A DNA stretch of 64,000 bases from Rhabdornis inornatus. Its lineage: Eukaryota > Chordata > Aves > Passeriformes > Rhabdornithidae. Below are positions 1 to 14,346 of this stretch, one piece after another. The stretch spans positions 558,001 to 622,000 of the forward strand of contig VWZS01000496.1 in assembly GCA_013397075.1 (NCBI GenBank), in the 5' to 3' direction. Position 1 is the first letter of the stretch; every line of letters begins with the position of its first letter. A model generated the notes under the pieces. The model saw only the letters and a program-made list of their open reading frames with translations. It ran no database searches and was not told where the DNA came from. The position numbers were made by a program, and so were the translations under genes.

Positions 1-3000
1 TAATGCAACTTCCAGGGACAATCTACAAGATTAAACTGCTATCTGGGAGGCATTTTATTTTACTCTCTGCTTGGAATTACCTTGGGTTGATTTTTTAGTT
101 ATTGTTTTTCACCACTCTGAGAGTAAAGGGATTATAGTTCACTCTCACTTAGGCTCTCTTCAGTTATCAGGTCTCTCATACCATCCAAAATAAAAATCAT
201 AACCCTTTGCAGTCCACTTTGTGTGTTTTATGAATGCTGCCTGAGAAGCAACATTTCCTTTATAAAAGTGGGACCAGGAGCTTTAGTAATCTCTCAGCCA
301 AGTGTATCTAATAGCACATGAATAACATAAACTGTAAACCAAAGAAAAATAGATGAGTTGCTTAGTCTTAAAAATGTTGAGGGCATGACTGCAGTGCTGT
401 GAAGCTCTGAAGATTGGCAGTACTGGCACAAAGACCATTTCCCTTCAGAGCTGCGTAGGCACAGAAGTTTCTGTGATGGTGTCACCAGGTGATGCCCTGA
501 GCTCAGCAGCCTTGTCTCCAGTTAACTAAGCGCCTTCATCTAGGCATTAGCACTGCATGTTCTTAATGGCTTTAATGTGAAGGAGGGTAGATTTAGATTG
601 GATGTTGGAAAAAGTTCTTTACTGTGAGGGTGATGAGATGCTGGAAAGATAGTTGTTCAGAGTAGTTGTTGATGACCCCTCCCTGGAAGTGTTCTGTGCA
701 ATTATTTGACCTCAGTGTGGATGGCTTGTAAGTTCACACCATTAAGGGCTTTTTTCCTGGAGTGTGTCCAGCATTCTTTATGATTGTATCCCCAGAGATG
801 AATCCTCTATGTCCAGTGGGAGTTCAGCCTACTGGGGGTGGCTGAGGAAGTGTAGGTTCTTCCTGGCCATGCTTGGCTTCTCAGTGCATGTCTGCTGTGA
901 GCTTAAATGAAGAGTCTCTATATTCTTTTCATTTCTTACTCTGCCCAAAGGAGGTTTCTTCCTTCAGGGTCAGTATAGAGTGCTGAGGAGTGTCTAGATT
1001 TCTGACCTTATGGAGGATTATAGAATTAAAAAATGGCGTGTCTCGTCTCTCTCACCACTTAGTGCAGAAATCTCCTATAACAAGTCAAATGCTGTGAGTG
1101 TAAAAATTTATTCATCATGGTCATTTTTACTTTTTTTTCCTTTGTAATACTAGGGAAATAGAAAGGAAAATAAAAGCTATAATTAAAATTAAGATCAGTT
1201 GCTGAAGCTGAAAGAAACAGCACAATTGTAGCATGTTAGAAAATTGCCTTGTTTTAGAGAAAGTGCTGATTAAGATCAAATTTGTCTTGAGTTTAAATTT
1301 TGATTGGACCTAAACTGAGGGGAGGGGGGTTATATTTCAGACACAGTGCAAATGATGCATGTTAATATCCTCTGTTTATTGCCACTTGAAATTGCAGCAT
1401 AGCTTTGAATTGCTGCCAAATCTACGGTTAAGACTCCCGAGTAATCACTATGATTATTCCAAATCTTCATGGTAACAGTGAAAGAAAAAGTCTGATACAC
1501 AAAGAATTGTAGCCTAAGCCATCAGAATCTTTTCATCCTTTGGGGCTCAGATTGTGATTCCACTTGTAGCAGGAATGGTTAGACATGCATATTGGCCAAT
1601 CACTATTGAAAGAGAGATTAAACAAGTGGATTTAATTATGTTATTTTCAGATTTATTTGGTTATTCTGTTAACTCCTGCCTCTCTGACTTTTCCTGAAAT
1701 GAAGAAAGGTATGGCTTTTTTCTAGTTTTGGAATGGTTTAATTCCTATATTGGCATGGTGTAGTAATTTTCTTTTATTAGATTTTTTTTTCCTTTTCTCC
1801 TTTGTTCATCTATAACTGATGCTATTCTCACTCTTTTTCTTTATAATCTATAGCACTTTTTATCTCCTTGAAATATTTTTTTTGCTTCTGTGTAGCTACT
1901 GGAAGTTGTAGACTGACATCTGACCTAAGTGTATACATGTGTTATTGTGGTTTATTTAGCTAGATGGAGATTAAGATAAACAGCATAATATAAAGTTACA
2001 ATTTGCTAAAAAATTATTAGAAGAATCTGACAGGAGTGAGAAATTATATGTAAAATGTTTAAAAGGAGCTCAAATTTATCTGTGCTTAAAATCTGCTGTG
2101 GTTTTTAAATACAGTTATTCAAGGAAGTTTATTTTGAGTTAAAACCCTCAGCCATCACTACTAGTTGGCTCTCCAGACAGTATGTCCCAGTTGTATCCCT
2201 TCATCAGTTGCTTGCAGGAGGGTTTTGCTACTTGTTCTGCTTACAAAGTAAATAAAACTTGTTATGGAAAGCATCTAATGTGGATACAATATTTACTCTG
2301 GAGCATTTTCCTAAATGACTAGTGCTAGCCAGCAGGCGAGTCTGAGCACCCAGTGTGTTTGCTGTGGGAAGGAAATCTGTATGTCTGGCACATAATGATC
2401 AGTTTAAATTATTGAAATATAAATCACAACACTGAGTGAAATTCAAAAATATTTATTTAAATGAAATATGATGTGTATGTGAATAAAAGAATAGTTAACA
2501 ACCCTGCCATATGCTTATAAGTCTACAATCTTTAGGCTATTTTTTAAAATAGATTTAACTCCAAAAGATACATAATATTTTTGAAGATCAGCATTAGCAA
2601 ATATCACAGTGTGTTTGCATTACATTACAAGCATTTTTCATATGATTTTAGTGCTGTTGAGTCCACATTATGAAACTCAGATATGCCTATACTTAAGCCT
2701 CATTACTACTGAAAACCACTCCCTATTTTATAAATTTGATTCCTTTATTATTTTGAAGCCATAATTTTGGTATTTTTGGAAGTGTAAGATTTATAGGGTC
2801 AGGAAGGGAAAAAAAAAAAGGGCAAGATAGTATTGCTGTAATCCAGAGATTACTGTTCTGTACAAGTGCAGTTCGTGCCTTTTGTGGGGACCAGGTCCTT
2901 CTCTCTATGTTCTGGTCACGAAGAAACAGGAATGAGCACTATATACCTCTCCCAGCAGGAAAATAGTTTGAATTTATTTATTTCCAAGAGAAAATACATA

Positions 3001-4883
3001 TTTTAAGCCTAAATCTCAGATGGGAGTCTGGCAAGAAAGTACAAATCTCTATGCTGGGCATAAATGCTTCTTCACTCCCCCTTGAGATGCAGGGACAGGG
3101 CAGCACATGGCAGCCACATTCAATTTTAGGTTCATGCCATGCCAGCTGCAGAAAACCTAATAAATGAGTGTGTTACAAGAATCTCTGAATGCTATATCTA
3201 GGCCACCAGCAGCTACTGGTAGAGTGTAGACAGTAATGAATTAAATAGACACTATTTGAAGCACTTCCCAAGAGACAGAAAGCCATTGGATACATAGAAA
3301 TAAGAGAAGGCATTTGTGAAGGTGTCATTTACAGAGGCTTTTGAATAAAAATGTCAGTTTCCTACTCTTGGGTAAATTATATCATTAAAAAATACAAGAT
3401 TATAACAACATAATGGGTTATTATTTTGCTCTTCTTACTGACCTAGTCATGAAGCTAATGGAGTATATTTGCCTTAATATATGCTTTAGTGTGGGATTTC
3501 AGCACTGGACCATGAACCCTGAAGTATCTGCAGTTGTCTCTCTTGTTCAACAATGCACTTCAATAAGTGCCTCATTTGAAGTATATGAAAGCCCTTGAAA
3601 GTAGTGCTACTGTGTATGTGCTTCAAGGACAAGTGCACATGCTTAAGTTACTTGTCAGATTGGAGCATCTATAAATGTTGAATTTATAGTTTTCCCCCCC
3701 AAGACCAATTGCAGTAAAAGCTCAGCCCAGCTGTCATATCAGTATAATTTATTAGAAGTTTCAAAATTTTAACTTCAGCTCTGCTCTAAAAAAGTGACTA
3801 CATAAAAATTATACTGTTTCTGTTAATCTCTTTCCTTCTTTATATTCACATTATTGTAATTCTGTTTGCATAACTCATTGCCATTTATCTTTGTAAGCAA
3901 TTTACAGTCACTGTATCACAATGATCAGTATTCTGTGGTGTTTTCTGCACCATTTGCTGAATATTCTAAATACATTTTGAATTAAGGAACTTTTTTTAAT
4001 TGTTTTTGAAGCATGAGCTACAGAGGGCCCAGCTGGACTTTGAAAATCCAGTTTGTTTGCAGGCTATCACTTGATAAATGCATGTTTTTGAATGCCAAGT
4101 GGACCCTTTTGATCTGGAAAAACAATCAAAGTGGATCCTCACATTGGCAGTTTTAGAACCATGATGATAGAAAAAGGTGAAGAAGTTGAAATGAGTGAAA
4201 TTCTGACTAACTTATGTGGGGAGAATTTCTTTTTTTTGTTAAAGCTTGACATAAAGGTCACACAAGGACACAGCTCAAGATATTATCTTGAGTCAAGGCA
4301 TTGTTTGGACCTGAGAAGGAAATACAAATAATTTATTGGCATATTCTTCTGCATCAAAGTGAATTGCCTTTTTATTCAAAATATGTCAGGAAGAGGAGAA
4401 TGGTGAAACTATGGAGAGATATGATAAAGGACTTGTTTCTCCTAGGTCATTCTTCTGCTATGGGAATGATTATTTTTACATCTAGTAGCTTCACTAGATA
4501 AAGATATATATTTATATGGATGTGTTAAAATAAGTCATTACTAGTTTGTTAGTCTAGAGATTTTGTCATGTGTCGTCATGAACCTTGTACAAGCATCAAA
4601 ACACAAGGCAGTCATTCTGAGCAGAGATGAGGAGCATAATCAGTTTGATGTGAATTGCAAGAGAAGTTATAGAATGTAGCATTTACAGATTTGGTCAGGG
4701 AAGAGTAATAAAATCTTGCAATCCTTATCTCTTAGGTGACTTGAGTTTCTTGTCTGCCGAGTTTTGATAGGTAAGGTAAAGTGTGTACAAAATCTGACAT
4801 TTACACCAAAAAAAATTAAGGCTGTGTTGTGTGTTATAGAGAAATCAGGCTTCTGAAGGTATGTTGTTGTTTTTGTCTTTTAG
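1..4883 (+). other. SORCS2: SORCS2 intron upstream of exon A (3' part)
   Basis: AT-rich sequence with no exon that fits the VPS10 domain. It contains one degraded CR1 fragment (574-729) and short poly-A or poly-T runs (for example near 2810). The reading frames in 3413-4501 are short, show no similarity I recognise, and are taken as chance. The end is a normal 3' splice site, with a T-rich tract then TAG at 4881-4883. Confidence 0.85.
574..729 (+). mobile_element. CR1 LINE fragment, old, sense orientation
   Basis: The stretch reads like the 3' part of avian CR1 elements: a gain-of-GG start, then a segment resembling TTCTTTACTGTGAGGGTGATGAG and a later CCCTCCCTGGAAGTGTTC. It is heavily diverged and lacks the ATTCTATG end, so it is an old internal remnant. 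Boundaries are approximate. Confidence 0.65.
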
Positions 4884-5048
4884 ATAATTCTTGTAAGCTC
4901 TTCCCATAATGACCGTGACCAAAGCCTTTTCATAAGCACAGACGAAGGAGCCACTTTCCAGAAACAACCCATTGCTTTCTTTGTGGAAACTCTCCTTTTT
5001 CACCCAAAAGAAGAAGATAAAGTACTTGCTTATACCAAGGAAGGCAAG
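4884..5048 (+). CDS. SORCS2: SORCS2 exon A (VPS10 beta-propeller)
   Basis: 165 bp, 55 codons, phase 0 at both ends. The acceptor is TTTTAG and the donor GTAAGG. The translation starts IILVSSSHNDRDQSLF and ends LAYTKEGK. It holds an Asp-box motif, STDEGATF, the short turn (S-x-D-x-G-x-T-F/W) that recurs on the blades of sortilin beta-propellers. The run FFVETLLFHPKEEDKVLAY is characteristic of SorCS2; the SorCS1/3 counterpart is clearly different (FYIQSLLFHPKQEDW type). No frame damage is visible. The preceding exon lies outside the window. The open frame continues cleanly into exon B. Confidence 0.95.
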
Positions 5049-8000
5049 GTAAGGCTTAGAGATACTGCATTTCTTTGAAATTTAGGAATTACTCTCTTAA
5101 GATTATATAAAGCAATTCTGACATGCTGATTAGTGCTGGGTTTTATGAAATACCAATTGCCCAGAAGGGAATAATATAGTGGTTTTGAGATTTATTTAAG
5201 TATTTATTTTATTCATGTCCAAATCTTTGTGATTATGGTAGTTTCAATCCTGGCATTTTCAGTTGATATGGGTATTGGGAATATTTATCCTTCTGCATAA
5301 TACAGCTAAATAACAATGAAACATGCTCCTCCCTAGAAAGTGACCATAAACAATTTATAGTACAGTAGAAAGATAATGAAGCTGAAATATTTCCTCCAAA
5401 GGCGGTTCACAGGATATAAAATAATCTCATACAAAACAAGTTACACACTCATATAGCAGAATAAGATTTGTGGAATCAGTGACTCTGTAGAAATGTAGAA
5501 TAATTATCTCCCTTATGATTGCTTTATACCACTTTCAGATTCAGGAGCTGTTCATGTTTGTAAATTTTTACCCCCTTTCAGATTTCTTCTGGTTAAACTG
5601 TGAAGTCAGTTTTCTGGGTGGGTTGGGCTAAGCACTGATGAATGTGCACACCATCTGTAAGTGTGTAGCTCATCTCGTTTTCACAGTACCAAAACTGCAG
5701 CTGCAAACTCCCTGTCATTCTGGTCCTGGTAGCAGCCTTAACTCACCTCTATCATTACTTCTGTTTTAAACTTAAATCAGTAAACTCCAGTCCATTCTAC
5801 CCTCATCATACCTCACAGAAAGCATATATTTAGGTGGTGAGGTAAGTCAGAGAAGTTGCACATACTGCAGCCAAATACTGCCCTGATTCCAGTGATGCTA
5901 TATCAAATCACCCTTTTGGACATGTTTTGGAGTGTATAAATTAACAGCTGAACCCAAAACAATTCATGTTTACAGGAACCTGCAAATAAGGATCGAACTA
6001 GAATAAAAAACATAGCAAACCTAACTAAGTCACAAATTACACTAATTTTTTACTTAGCTTTGATTTGAAATCCTAACACAATTGCAAATAATTTGAATGC
6101 ATGTTATGTAAATAAAATACTTCAGGGAAGCCTGAAGTAATGAAATGCCTTTGTTATGAAAATATTTTTTTTGCTTTGACTTTTGTTTTTGACAGTAGAT
6201 ATAATTACTGGATTTTTATAGTTACAGAGGGGCAGAATCATGAAGTGTAAGAGTCCGAAGTGTATTGAAGAAGTTGTACAGCCCACAAAAAGTGGGTAGA
6301 CATATTTGTCAGAAGAGAGCAGAAGGCAGAAGTACAAAGTGAAGCAGTTGGTGTGTGTTTTGATGAATTAAGCATGTTAGGAATATTATCAGGCATTTTA
6401 TAATTGGATAATCGCCCAAAAGGAGTGATGCTACTATTTACCATGCTTAAAATGTGACTGGACAAAAAACAAAAAAACTGTGAAAAAGATTCAGTAAGGA
6501 ATAATTCTGCAGGAGTAGCTGGAAGAGTTAGGATGGACTGATGGGCTTTTCTCAGGCTTTCAATGCCACTGAAAAGAGTCAACCTTAAAGACTTCCTTGA
6601 CAAGTCCTACATCTTTACCTTAGATGTGTAGGAATGAAGGATGCCTTCAACTATAACTGGGTCAGTAACCTGATTATGTTTTGTATGAAATCTGATATAT
6701 TTGGCCTAGAAGGGAGAGGAAGATAAAGTGATGTTGGCAGAGAAAGGAGTTGAAAAGCAAAATTGCAACTTGACACAAGGAAAGGTCACTGTACTAAAAT
6801 CAATGATCTTGAGAGATAATGTTGATCTGAAATTGCCCTGAGGAGTCAGTACACTCTAGGTAAAGTTAAGTAACTTTACCTTCAGTAAAAGAAAGCAGTA
6901 TCAGATTGTAACACAATCTAAAACTCAGGAGAAACCATTAGCTCCAGTTACTCAAAAGATTTTTTACAAAGGCACTTTGGAGACTGCAAGGAATGGAAGG
7001 AATGAGGTCCTTCATAAATATCAGTCAGAAAGGCTTCTTTGTCTTCTGGAGCATGATGGCCATTTTCACAACTTTTGATTAGATTTAGAGCTTATTTCAT
7101 ATTGCAAAATATGCGTTGTTCTTTCATTTAGAACCCTAGATTCTGTTTAAAAAAATCTCTAGCCTCTAGCTGACACTATAAATGAATGCAAATCCAGTCA
7201 ATGTGGTTGGATTAATCCATTTACTGCCTCAAACCTATATGCTCTTTTTCTGGCTACCCCTCAGTTATAATGAATAACAGTCATCTTTTTGCTGAGCCTA
7301 CATAAATGCTTCTAGATGTTATAAAAAAATTTCAAGGATGCAATAGATTTTAGTTATTCATTTGGAAGCAGAAAGGATGAAATAATGGCTGAACAGAAAA
7401 ATATTTTCAATATTTTTAAGAAGCTTTTCCACACATTGATTGCACAAGTGAGAAGAAGCAGAATTATTAGACCTATTAGATCTGTTTGCTTCAGCCAAAG
7501 GTTTTAGCTGTCCACTAAAATAACTGTTTTCGCATCCTATCTGATCTCATTTAATAGTTTTATCATATATGCCTGATGAAAAACAGAATACATATGGGTC
7601 ACTTGGGGTTTTTTATTACAGAAAGTTCAATATGTGTATAAGTTAGTTACATGTTATTTTTTATCTGTTTCAAATACTGTGTCAGTTAAAATTTCATTTC
7701 AGTTTGAATATACCTTATTAGTCCTACTTCACTCTCTCTTACAGTAAGGTTGCAGGGGCTTCTTCCCCCTGAAGAAATCCAAACTGCTCACTCATAAACT
7801 CCCAGACTTCAATCTTAAATGTGCATGTGAGCAGGTAGTTCGGGTTTGAGGGAGAGGGGGTGGATTTGGTTTGGCCTTTGGCTTCTCTTGTACAGGCATC
7901 ACTGTTCAAAGGGTGAGAATCTTTAATTTTCTTCTGAAATTCAGTGATGACAAAAATATATCCCTTTGTTCATGTGCCAGTGTTGTCCCTTATCCTAAAT

Positions 8001-9755
8001 AGTTCTCTTCCCTCTTGCCAGAAATTCTGAATTCTTGGCTTTCTTTGCAGCTTAGACAAGAGGGTTAGGATAGTGCATTAAATGATCACCTCTCCCAGAT
8101 TTAAGCAGTCTTCTGAGGGAGGTTATTTGGTGAGCAGGGACTTTTAAGAAAATGGTAAACCCGATGGTTATCTTTTCTGCAATGCCTGTGGTGACAAGTG
8201 TTTGAAGAAGTAAGCAGCTTAGGTTCTTCACCCTGCACAGTCTAGCCCCTTCACAGCCCCATCTGTCCCCCTGAGGAGGTTGCTCGGAGCAGGATGTTAT
8301 AAAATACCCTCGTTGCAGCAAGTCCTAAGCCATGTAAAATTAATACCAGAAATTTAGCAGGCAAATCAGGAACCTGGCTCTGCAGCCCCATCATTTAGCT
8401 CTGCAGATGAAGAATTTTTGATCCCTGATTGTTTCTGTCTCTGCATTGACTGGGTCAATTCTACTGCGAGCAGTCTGAGTCCTTGTTGTAGTTTCCTACC
8501 CTGTGGTCTATCTACTTTAATCAAGTGTGCAATGGAAGGAAGCCCAGTCATTGTGAAGTGCAGAGCAACTGGGAAATTCTCTTCTATCTCTAATTCAAAC
8601 TTCAGTAAATTTACCCATAGAGTTTATGCTATGTTACCTCAGTCTTTATCTTTACATATTAATAATGCTGTTTTTCTATAGTAAAACATAATGATGAGGT
8701 TTTTTATCTTTTGTCATTGAACCTGTCATTTTAAAACATAAACATTCCTTACTACTCCTTATAAGTTACTTTCCCTCAGAATACTCAGTTACTGAATTGG
8801 TGACTTCTGCATCAGAGAAGAACAGTTTTACTTGCCTTTTTATCCCCCTTATTAGAGATATCGAGAGAAAACCCATATTGTGTAAATTGGATCAAATAAG
8901 AAATGCATGCAGACAGCAGGGGGCTTTAAATCTTGTCTTTTTAGAAGTCTGATAGAACTTCCTATTTTAACTAGACAAAACACATTTTGAAAGCAAATGA
9001 TAAAGGAAGGAGATTTGTTAGAGCTATTTTAGATCCCACATTATTTTGGGGGAAAACATCTTTCATCTGCGCTCTTGGTATCCATCCATATCATTAGCAT
9101 TTGATTTTTTACCAGAGGGGAACTGCTCATATACAGAAAGTGGAGCTGTAATCCTTCTCCTCCAGGCCATCTTCTGCCTCTGTGCTGAAGCACCACCTCT
9201 TGTGGGTTATGAATTAATGTCTGTGGAGCAAGCCCATAAGTGCATCTCTCATCAAATCTCTTAAGTATTTCTGCAATATATTTTGGTCCTATTTTAGCAG
9301 AGTTTTAAATCCATTGACTTCCTTGCTTAAGTATTTTTGATGGCATTAAGGCTTGAATCATAAAGGAAACATTTGTGCTCTTTGGTCAATGAATGGGAGG
9401 AAGGAGAAGTGCCCTTTTACCATCCCTCTTGTGTAACCATGCTGAGGTAAAAAAGAATCTGACTCCAAATGAATTCTGTTTTCACAGTAAACAAAAAGTC
9501 ATCGTTGCAGAGTTTTCTTTATTATAGATTATATTTTTAAATAATTTCTCCATGAAAGGCTATTACTCTGAAAAACAAGGTACTGAGCTCCTGGTAATGT
9601 GTTTTTGGGTTTGTTTGGTTTTTTTGTTTGTTTGTTTTTTCTTTTAATTTGTGTACAATCTGTCTTTCTAATAGTGATATAGGGCCTGTCTTTGAAGATG
9701 TGCAGTGTTATCAATTTCCTATCATCTCATTTTTCACCTTTCTCTCCTTTTCTAG
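5049..9755 (+). other. SORCS2: SORCS2 intron 1 of the window (4.7 kb)
   Basis: GTAAGG to TCTAG intron. AT-rich single-copy-looking sequence. I see no recognisable mobile element. A T-rich tract with TTTG repeats lies at 9599-9641, just before exon B. Small reading frames at 6238-6603 (minus) and 8052-8681 have no recognisable similarity and are regarded as chance. Confidence 0.8.
9599..9641 (+). repeat. T/G low-complexity tract with TTTG repeats
   Basis: Nearly all bases are T or G, with runs of TTTG and T6-T7. It lies about 115 bases upstream of the exon B acceptor and could act as an extended pyrimidine/GU-rich tract, but that is only position-based inference. Confidence 0.8.
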
Positions 9756-9829
9756 ATTTATGTATCTATTGACTTGGGGAAAAAATGGAACCTTCTGCAT
9801 GAACGAGTTTCTAAAGATCATTTTTTTTG
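9756..9829 (+). CDS. SORCS2: SORCS2 exon B (VPS10 beta-propeller)
   Basis: 74 bp, entering in phase 0 and leaving with two bases (TG) of a split Trp codon; the donor is GTAAGA. The translation is IYVSIDLGKKWNLLHERVSK followed by DHFF and the split W. SIDLGKKW is a second Asp-box, 25 residues or fewer after the junction with exon A. The split Trp is completed by the G at the start of exon C, which confirms both boundaries. The long T-run before the donor makes the last codons TTT TTT, as expected for the aromatic end of this blade strand. Confidence 0.93.
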
Positions 9830-12800
9830 GTAAGAAGTCTGTTATTTTTGAAATAATAAAATGGGCAGCAAAAGTGTTTACAAGGTGTTTACAGAGGTAT
9901 GGATGGGGACTGTGTGAGCCTTGGCATCCTTTGCAGATGATGGCAATGTTTCTGTATCCTCTATTGCAAAGTCCAATTCATACAGGGATCATACTGAGTA
10001 GCAGCACATGGAAGGGTCATAGGTCTCGGTCTATGGAGCCCAAGATTTAAAGAAAGCTGCAGTGTTGAATGAAATTGCTCTCCATTTTACTGGTGAAATT
10101 GACCTTTAGAAAGGAGAGGAGTCTCTTTGCAGAGAAAGATCTAAAATTTTTTAAGAGAGGCTGGATCATACCTACTAACTGGAGTATACATACACTTGCA
10201 CTACTAAGGAAACTGGTGAAAAATATGACTTTATTGAGGACATATGTATCTGATTATTTCATTTTCAGCTCAAGTATTGTGCAGGCATCTCATATTGTGT
10301 ATGTGTCTTACAAAGTATTTAAGAAGTTATTTAAATAGGTTGAAAAAACGTTTGAAAAGTTAATGTCCTTATTTTAACAAATAAAATTATTTTGAAAATT
10401 GTATCGCTTCTTTAAAACCAAAATTAAACATTTGATAGTGTTTTAATTAATTTTATTTTTTAAATTGGTCAGTTTCACACTCACTTCCACCTTTCACATT
10501 CAATTTCAGTATTTGAGTATGTATTTTTTTTATTGCAGGTCTAAGTCATACTACACTAGACACTTGTGTTCCCTAAATAGCTTTTTATCTCTGAATGGAC
10601 TCTGATCTTTGTCAGTTGTGCAAAGTATAATTTTTCATATGTCTATCGAAACATATCTGGCTTTTGGTGATATTTTATGGTTTGCTGGGGGTGGTGCCAG
10701 TATTGTAATAGATATCTGATCTTGTTTTTGTCTGTGACCCTCCCAGTTTTACGCCTAGTTGTTTCACTCTTGTGTTGAAATAAAAATACTCATCTTGGTC
10801 ATACTTGGGATAAAATAAAGCAACAAACCAAAACCTGCCTGAACTGCTGGTTACAAAGCACACGGAGATGTTATGGTACCTACAGATGCATTGGCCACTG
10901 CCCAAAGCATAATTTGGTGAGTCCAAGGACGTGCTGGCACTTGTGCTGCTGCTGCAGCCGAGGGGGAAGGCTGTGATGAGACACATGGACAGTTCAAACC
11001 CTGCCTGAAAGAGCTGGGAGCACAAGACCTAACCTGCCCTGCTGCCCTGTGGGTCTCATCAGCCCTGGGCACAACACACAAGAGTTTTCACACTTCCAAA
11101 TGCTTCATTTTCAATCTGCAACCTACTTACTGCCCATTATTTTAGAAAAGTAGCCCATGGCTGGGTTGTAGAACATTCATCTGATTTATTCCAGTTTGCC
11201 TCAACTTTATCTGCTGAAACAGCTGAGTTGAGCAGACACTTTCCACTTACTTTCTCCTGCAAAGTATAGTTTTGAACAGCTATTGAACAGTTTATTTCTG
11301 CACAGCAGGTGGAGTCTCATAGGCCATACACTTTGCAGGTCTTTTAAGCACCTTATGGAAAAGTATAATTGTTTTTAAGTAGCACAGTGTGTCAGAAATG
11401 TCATGTCTGTCTTATAACCAATTCTTCCTTAGCAAGATTATAGGGGATGTAAATTATGAGGGCATGTGGTTAGCTTTCTTTAATAAAAATATATTAAAAT
11501 GCATGAAGTCTGAAAACCATCCAAGTCACTAACAGGTAAGAAATAAGAGTGGCAGCCTCTATCTCACGGACTGTTTATTGGAGTTTTTTCTCATCTGACA
11601 GCACATTTAAATTGTGAAAAATATAGAAAACCACTGAAACGTGTGTCAGTTTTGCTCCAACCCAAATAATCTGTCACTGTTTTCTGTATGTAAGGATTAA
11701 AGCCAACAAGGGCATATTTAATATTAAGTCCATATTTTGCTGTGTTTCAGAATCCTTATGTTTCCTTATATCATTTGATAGGAGTAACTCCAATGTAGTA
11801 CTTCAAAGTCATGGTTGTTCATAAATGTCACATTCCTCACAAATAAGAATTATAAATTTGAAAAGTCTGTATATTTATAACCAGTAGAAATATTTTCTAG
11901 GAGGTTGTTTTCCTCTCTTCTGTATGTAGACTGGAGTAATTTCTCTTGAAAACTGTATCAGCCAGCAAGAGCAAGGGTTTGGAAGCAGATGTTCAGTGCA
12001 TCACTACCAAATTATCCTTCCCATAAACTTACACAGAATAAAGATACCTATTTTACTTCTATCTCATATGGAAATTTGCAATATATAAAGAGTGAGCTGT
12101 GAGTGGAGAGTTGGACATGATGGCTTTTCAGTGGGAGTTTGTCTGTCATGTGAGACTTTCCAGTATTTTATGGCCTTTGCCACCCAAATTATCTGAGTGC
12201 TAGATAGAAACAAGTGTTTGTGTCTTTTTCAACAGATGTAAGAATTGGCCTTTGTAATAGTTTGACTGTAAGGACACCAATTTTAGTGTTTTTTTCCTGT
12301 CAGTGTACATCTGATGTGTTAAAAATATTGTGTCAAATTAATTGTACGTCTCATGATAAATGAGGGCATGTCTCTTGCTGATCCTGGCTGGTTGTGCCAA
12401 GAACATTTCACTGGGCAGATCTTTAGCAGATGTTTCCTCTTTGATTTCAATTTGAGCTTTGCCACTGAGGTTAATAATATAGCCTAAGGTTTTTATTTCA
12501 GTCTGGTAACTACAAATATTATCAGTCATAATATTTTCCTGTGCTTTGTAAAACACCATTTTTCTGTGCCTCCAGAAGCAGCATCTTCATGTATTTCCTG
12601 AAAAAGCTTTTTTTTTTGTTTTGCTCAGTGAAAATCTACATACAATTAATTTAATGGAATGTGTTATTTATTTATATTAAGGGAAGGTCAGTAGAGACTG
12701 GGTATTTCAAATATTTATGTTTAGATATGTATTATAGATTTATAAGCAATATTAATATAATCTTCTAGGGTTTATTTGCTTTCCAAGTGTTCTTGATCCT

Positions 12801-13039
12801 TCCTTAATTATCTTTTTAGATTGTATGTGTGGAATTTGATCTTTCATGATAGTGGGATGAATGAAAATATTAATGGCAACAGTGGAAAGTGTATACAATT
12901 ATCTCTAATTTAGGAGCACGGAATATTTTCTTCCTTCTGTGATACAGTGTGGTCTTCTCTTACACCATCCTAATTGATTTTCCTATTTGTTTCATTTATT
13001 CTTTTGGAACAGAAAGCTGCCTAAGCCTTTATTAGAGTT

Positions 13040-13216
13040 TGTCTTCTCCAGAGAGCTGGTTGATGTCTCAGGCCTGTCAGTGTTTAAGAGGCATTTGGGC
13101 AATGCCATCAACTACTTGCTTTAAATTTTGGTCAGTGACAAATAAGTCAGGCAATGGGACTGGAGAATTGTTGTTGGTGCCTTCCAGCTGAAATAGTTTA
13201 TTCTACAGTATTCTAA
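13040..13216 (+). mobile_element. CR1 LINE 3'-end fragment, sense orientation
   Basis: The series CCTGTCAGTGTTTAAGAGGC, then GGCAATGCC, then TTGGTCAG, then GGTGCCTTCCAGCTGAAATA, followed by TATTCT-like endings, matches the 3' untranslated end of avian CR1 elements. The copy is diverged and 5'-truncated, as is usual for CR1. Boundaries are approximate. Confidence 0.75.
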
Positions 13217-14346
13217 AACCAAAAGAGCTATAAAGCAAAAGCATGAAAGGCAGATTTGAAACTAACAACAAAAAAAAAATACTGTAACACTGTAATTAAA
13301 AAAATGTGTGTCAACATATAGAAGATAAATATTTTATTTCTGTATAAATACTAATTACCCTTTTTTTTATTTTGAGGAACTTCTTTGTCTGTAAAATTAA
13401 GAAACTTTGCTTGCTGTGACCAGTTTTACTTTTGCCTACAAACTGCATTTGCCCCTGTGTGATGATTTCTGCTTAAGAGATGTTATAGCACCCATCCTTT
13501 ATAAGTCCTTCTTTCAGTTCTTGGTGCATCTGTAGCATGGAATGTAAAGATATGAGCTATCCCAGCCAAACATCACTCACCCGTTACATGGTACATAACT
13601 GCTTTTGTGTATGAAGCTCATTTTAAAAAGTTGTCTATTATGTGGTAATCCTTGATAGGACGAAAGAATAGTGGAGTTTGGGATTCCTCTAGGTCTTCTG
13701 CTATTCTTCTCAGTCCCCAAGGCTTATGCAGCATTGAGAAATCCTTTTGATTTCTTAAAATAGGTCTTAGTAATACATTAGCAAAGAATAGATTATGAAT
13801 CAGCTGTCTACACCAGCACAAATATACCCTGGGACAGTAAGAAATGAATTGGTAATTACCAGAGAATTAGGCCCAACACATTTCTTTTATGACTATCTAG
13901 AGCCTTAGGAATTCTTTATCCTTGACTCACTCAGATGGATTCTATGCTATGGGTATCTGTTGCTCTTATTTTTAGCTACAGGTTTTCCATTTTCTTGGGA
14001 GATAAGAACATAAAAATAAAAAATGATGGGTTTATTTTGATGAAGTTGTTGTTCTTAGGGGACAAAGTTCTGGTCTCATAATGAAATTCCATACAGATAC
14101 TCAGTCACAGCTGTACCCATTTATGTCAAATGTAGTGGGTGGCTGGTTATTGAAGTGTCAGGTGAAAGAGAGGATTTCAGCCATGTTATTGTCCTGAAGG
14201 AGAGAAATGCAAAGAGGATTTCACTGAGCCTTTGTCATTGAGTTTTTTACTTGTGTGTAGAGCCAAGAATCTGTATGGGCAGTTATGCTTATGTTTGACT
14301 TAATCACTTGAAAAAGGTTTGGTTTGTGTTTGTGTGTGATGATGTG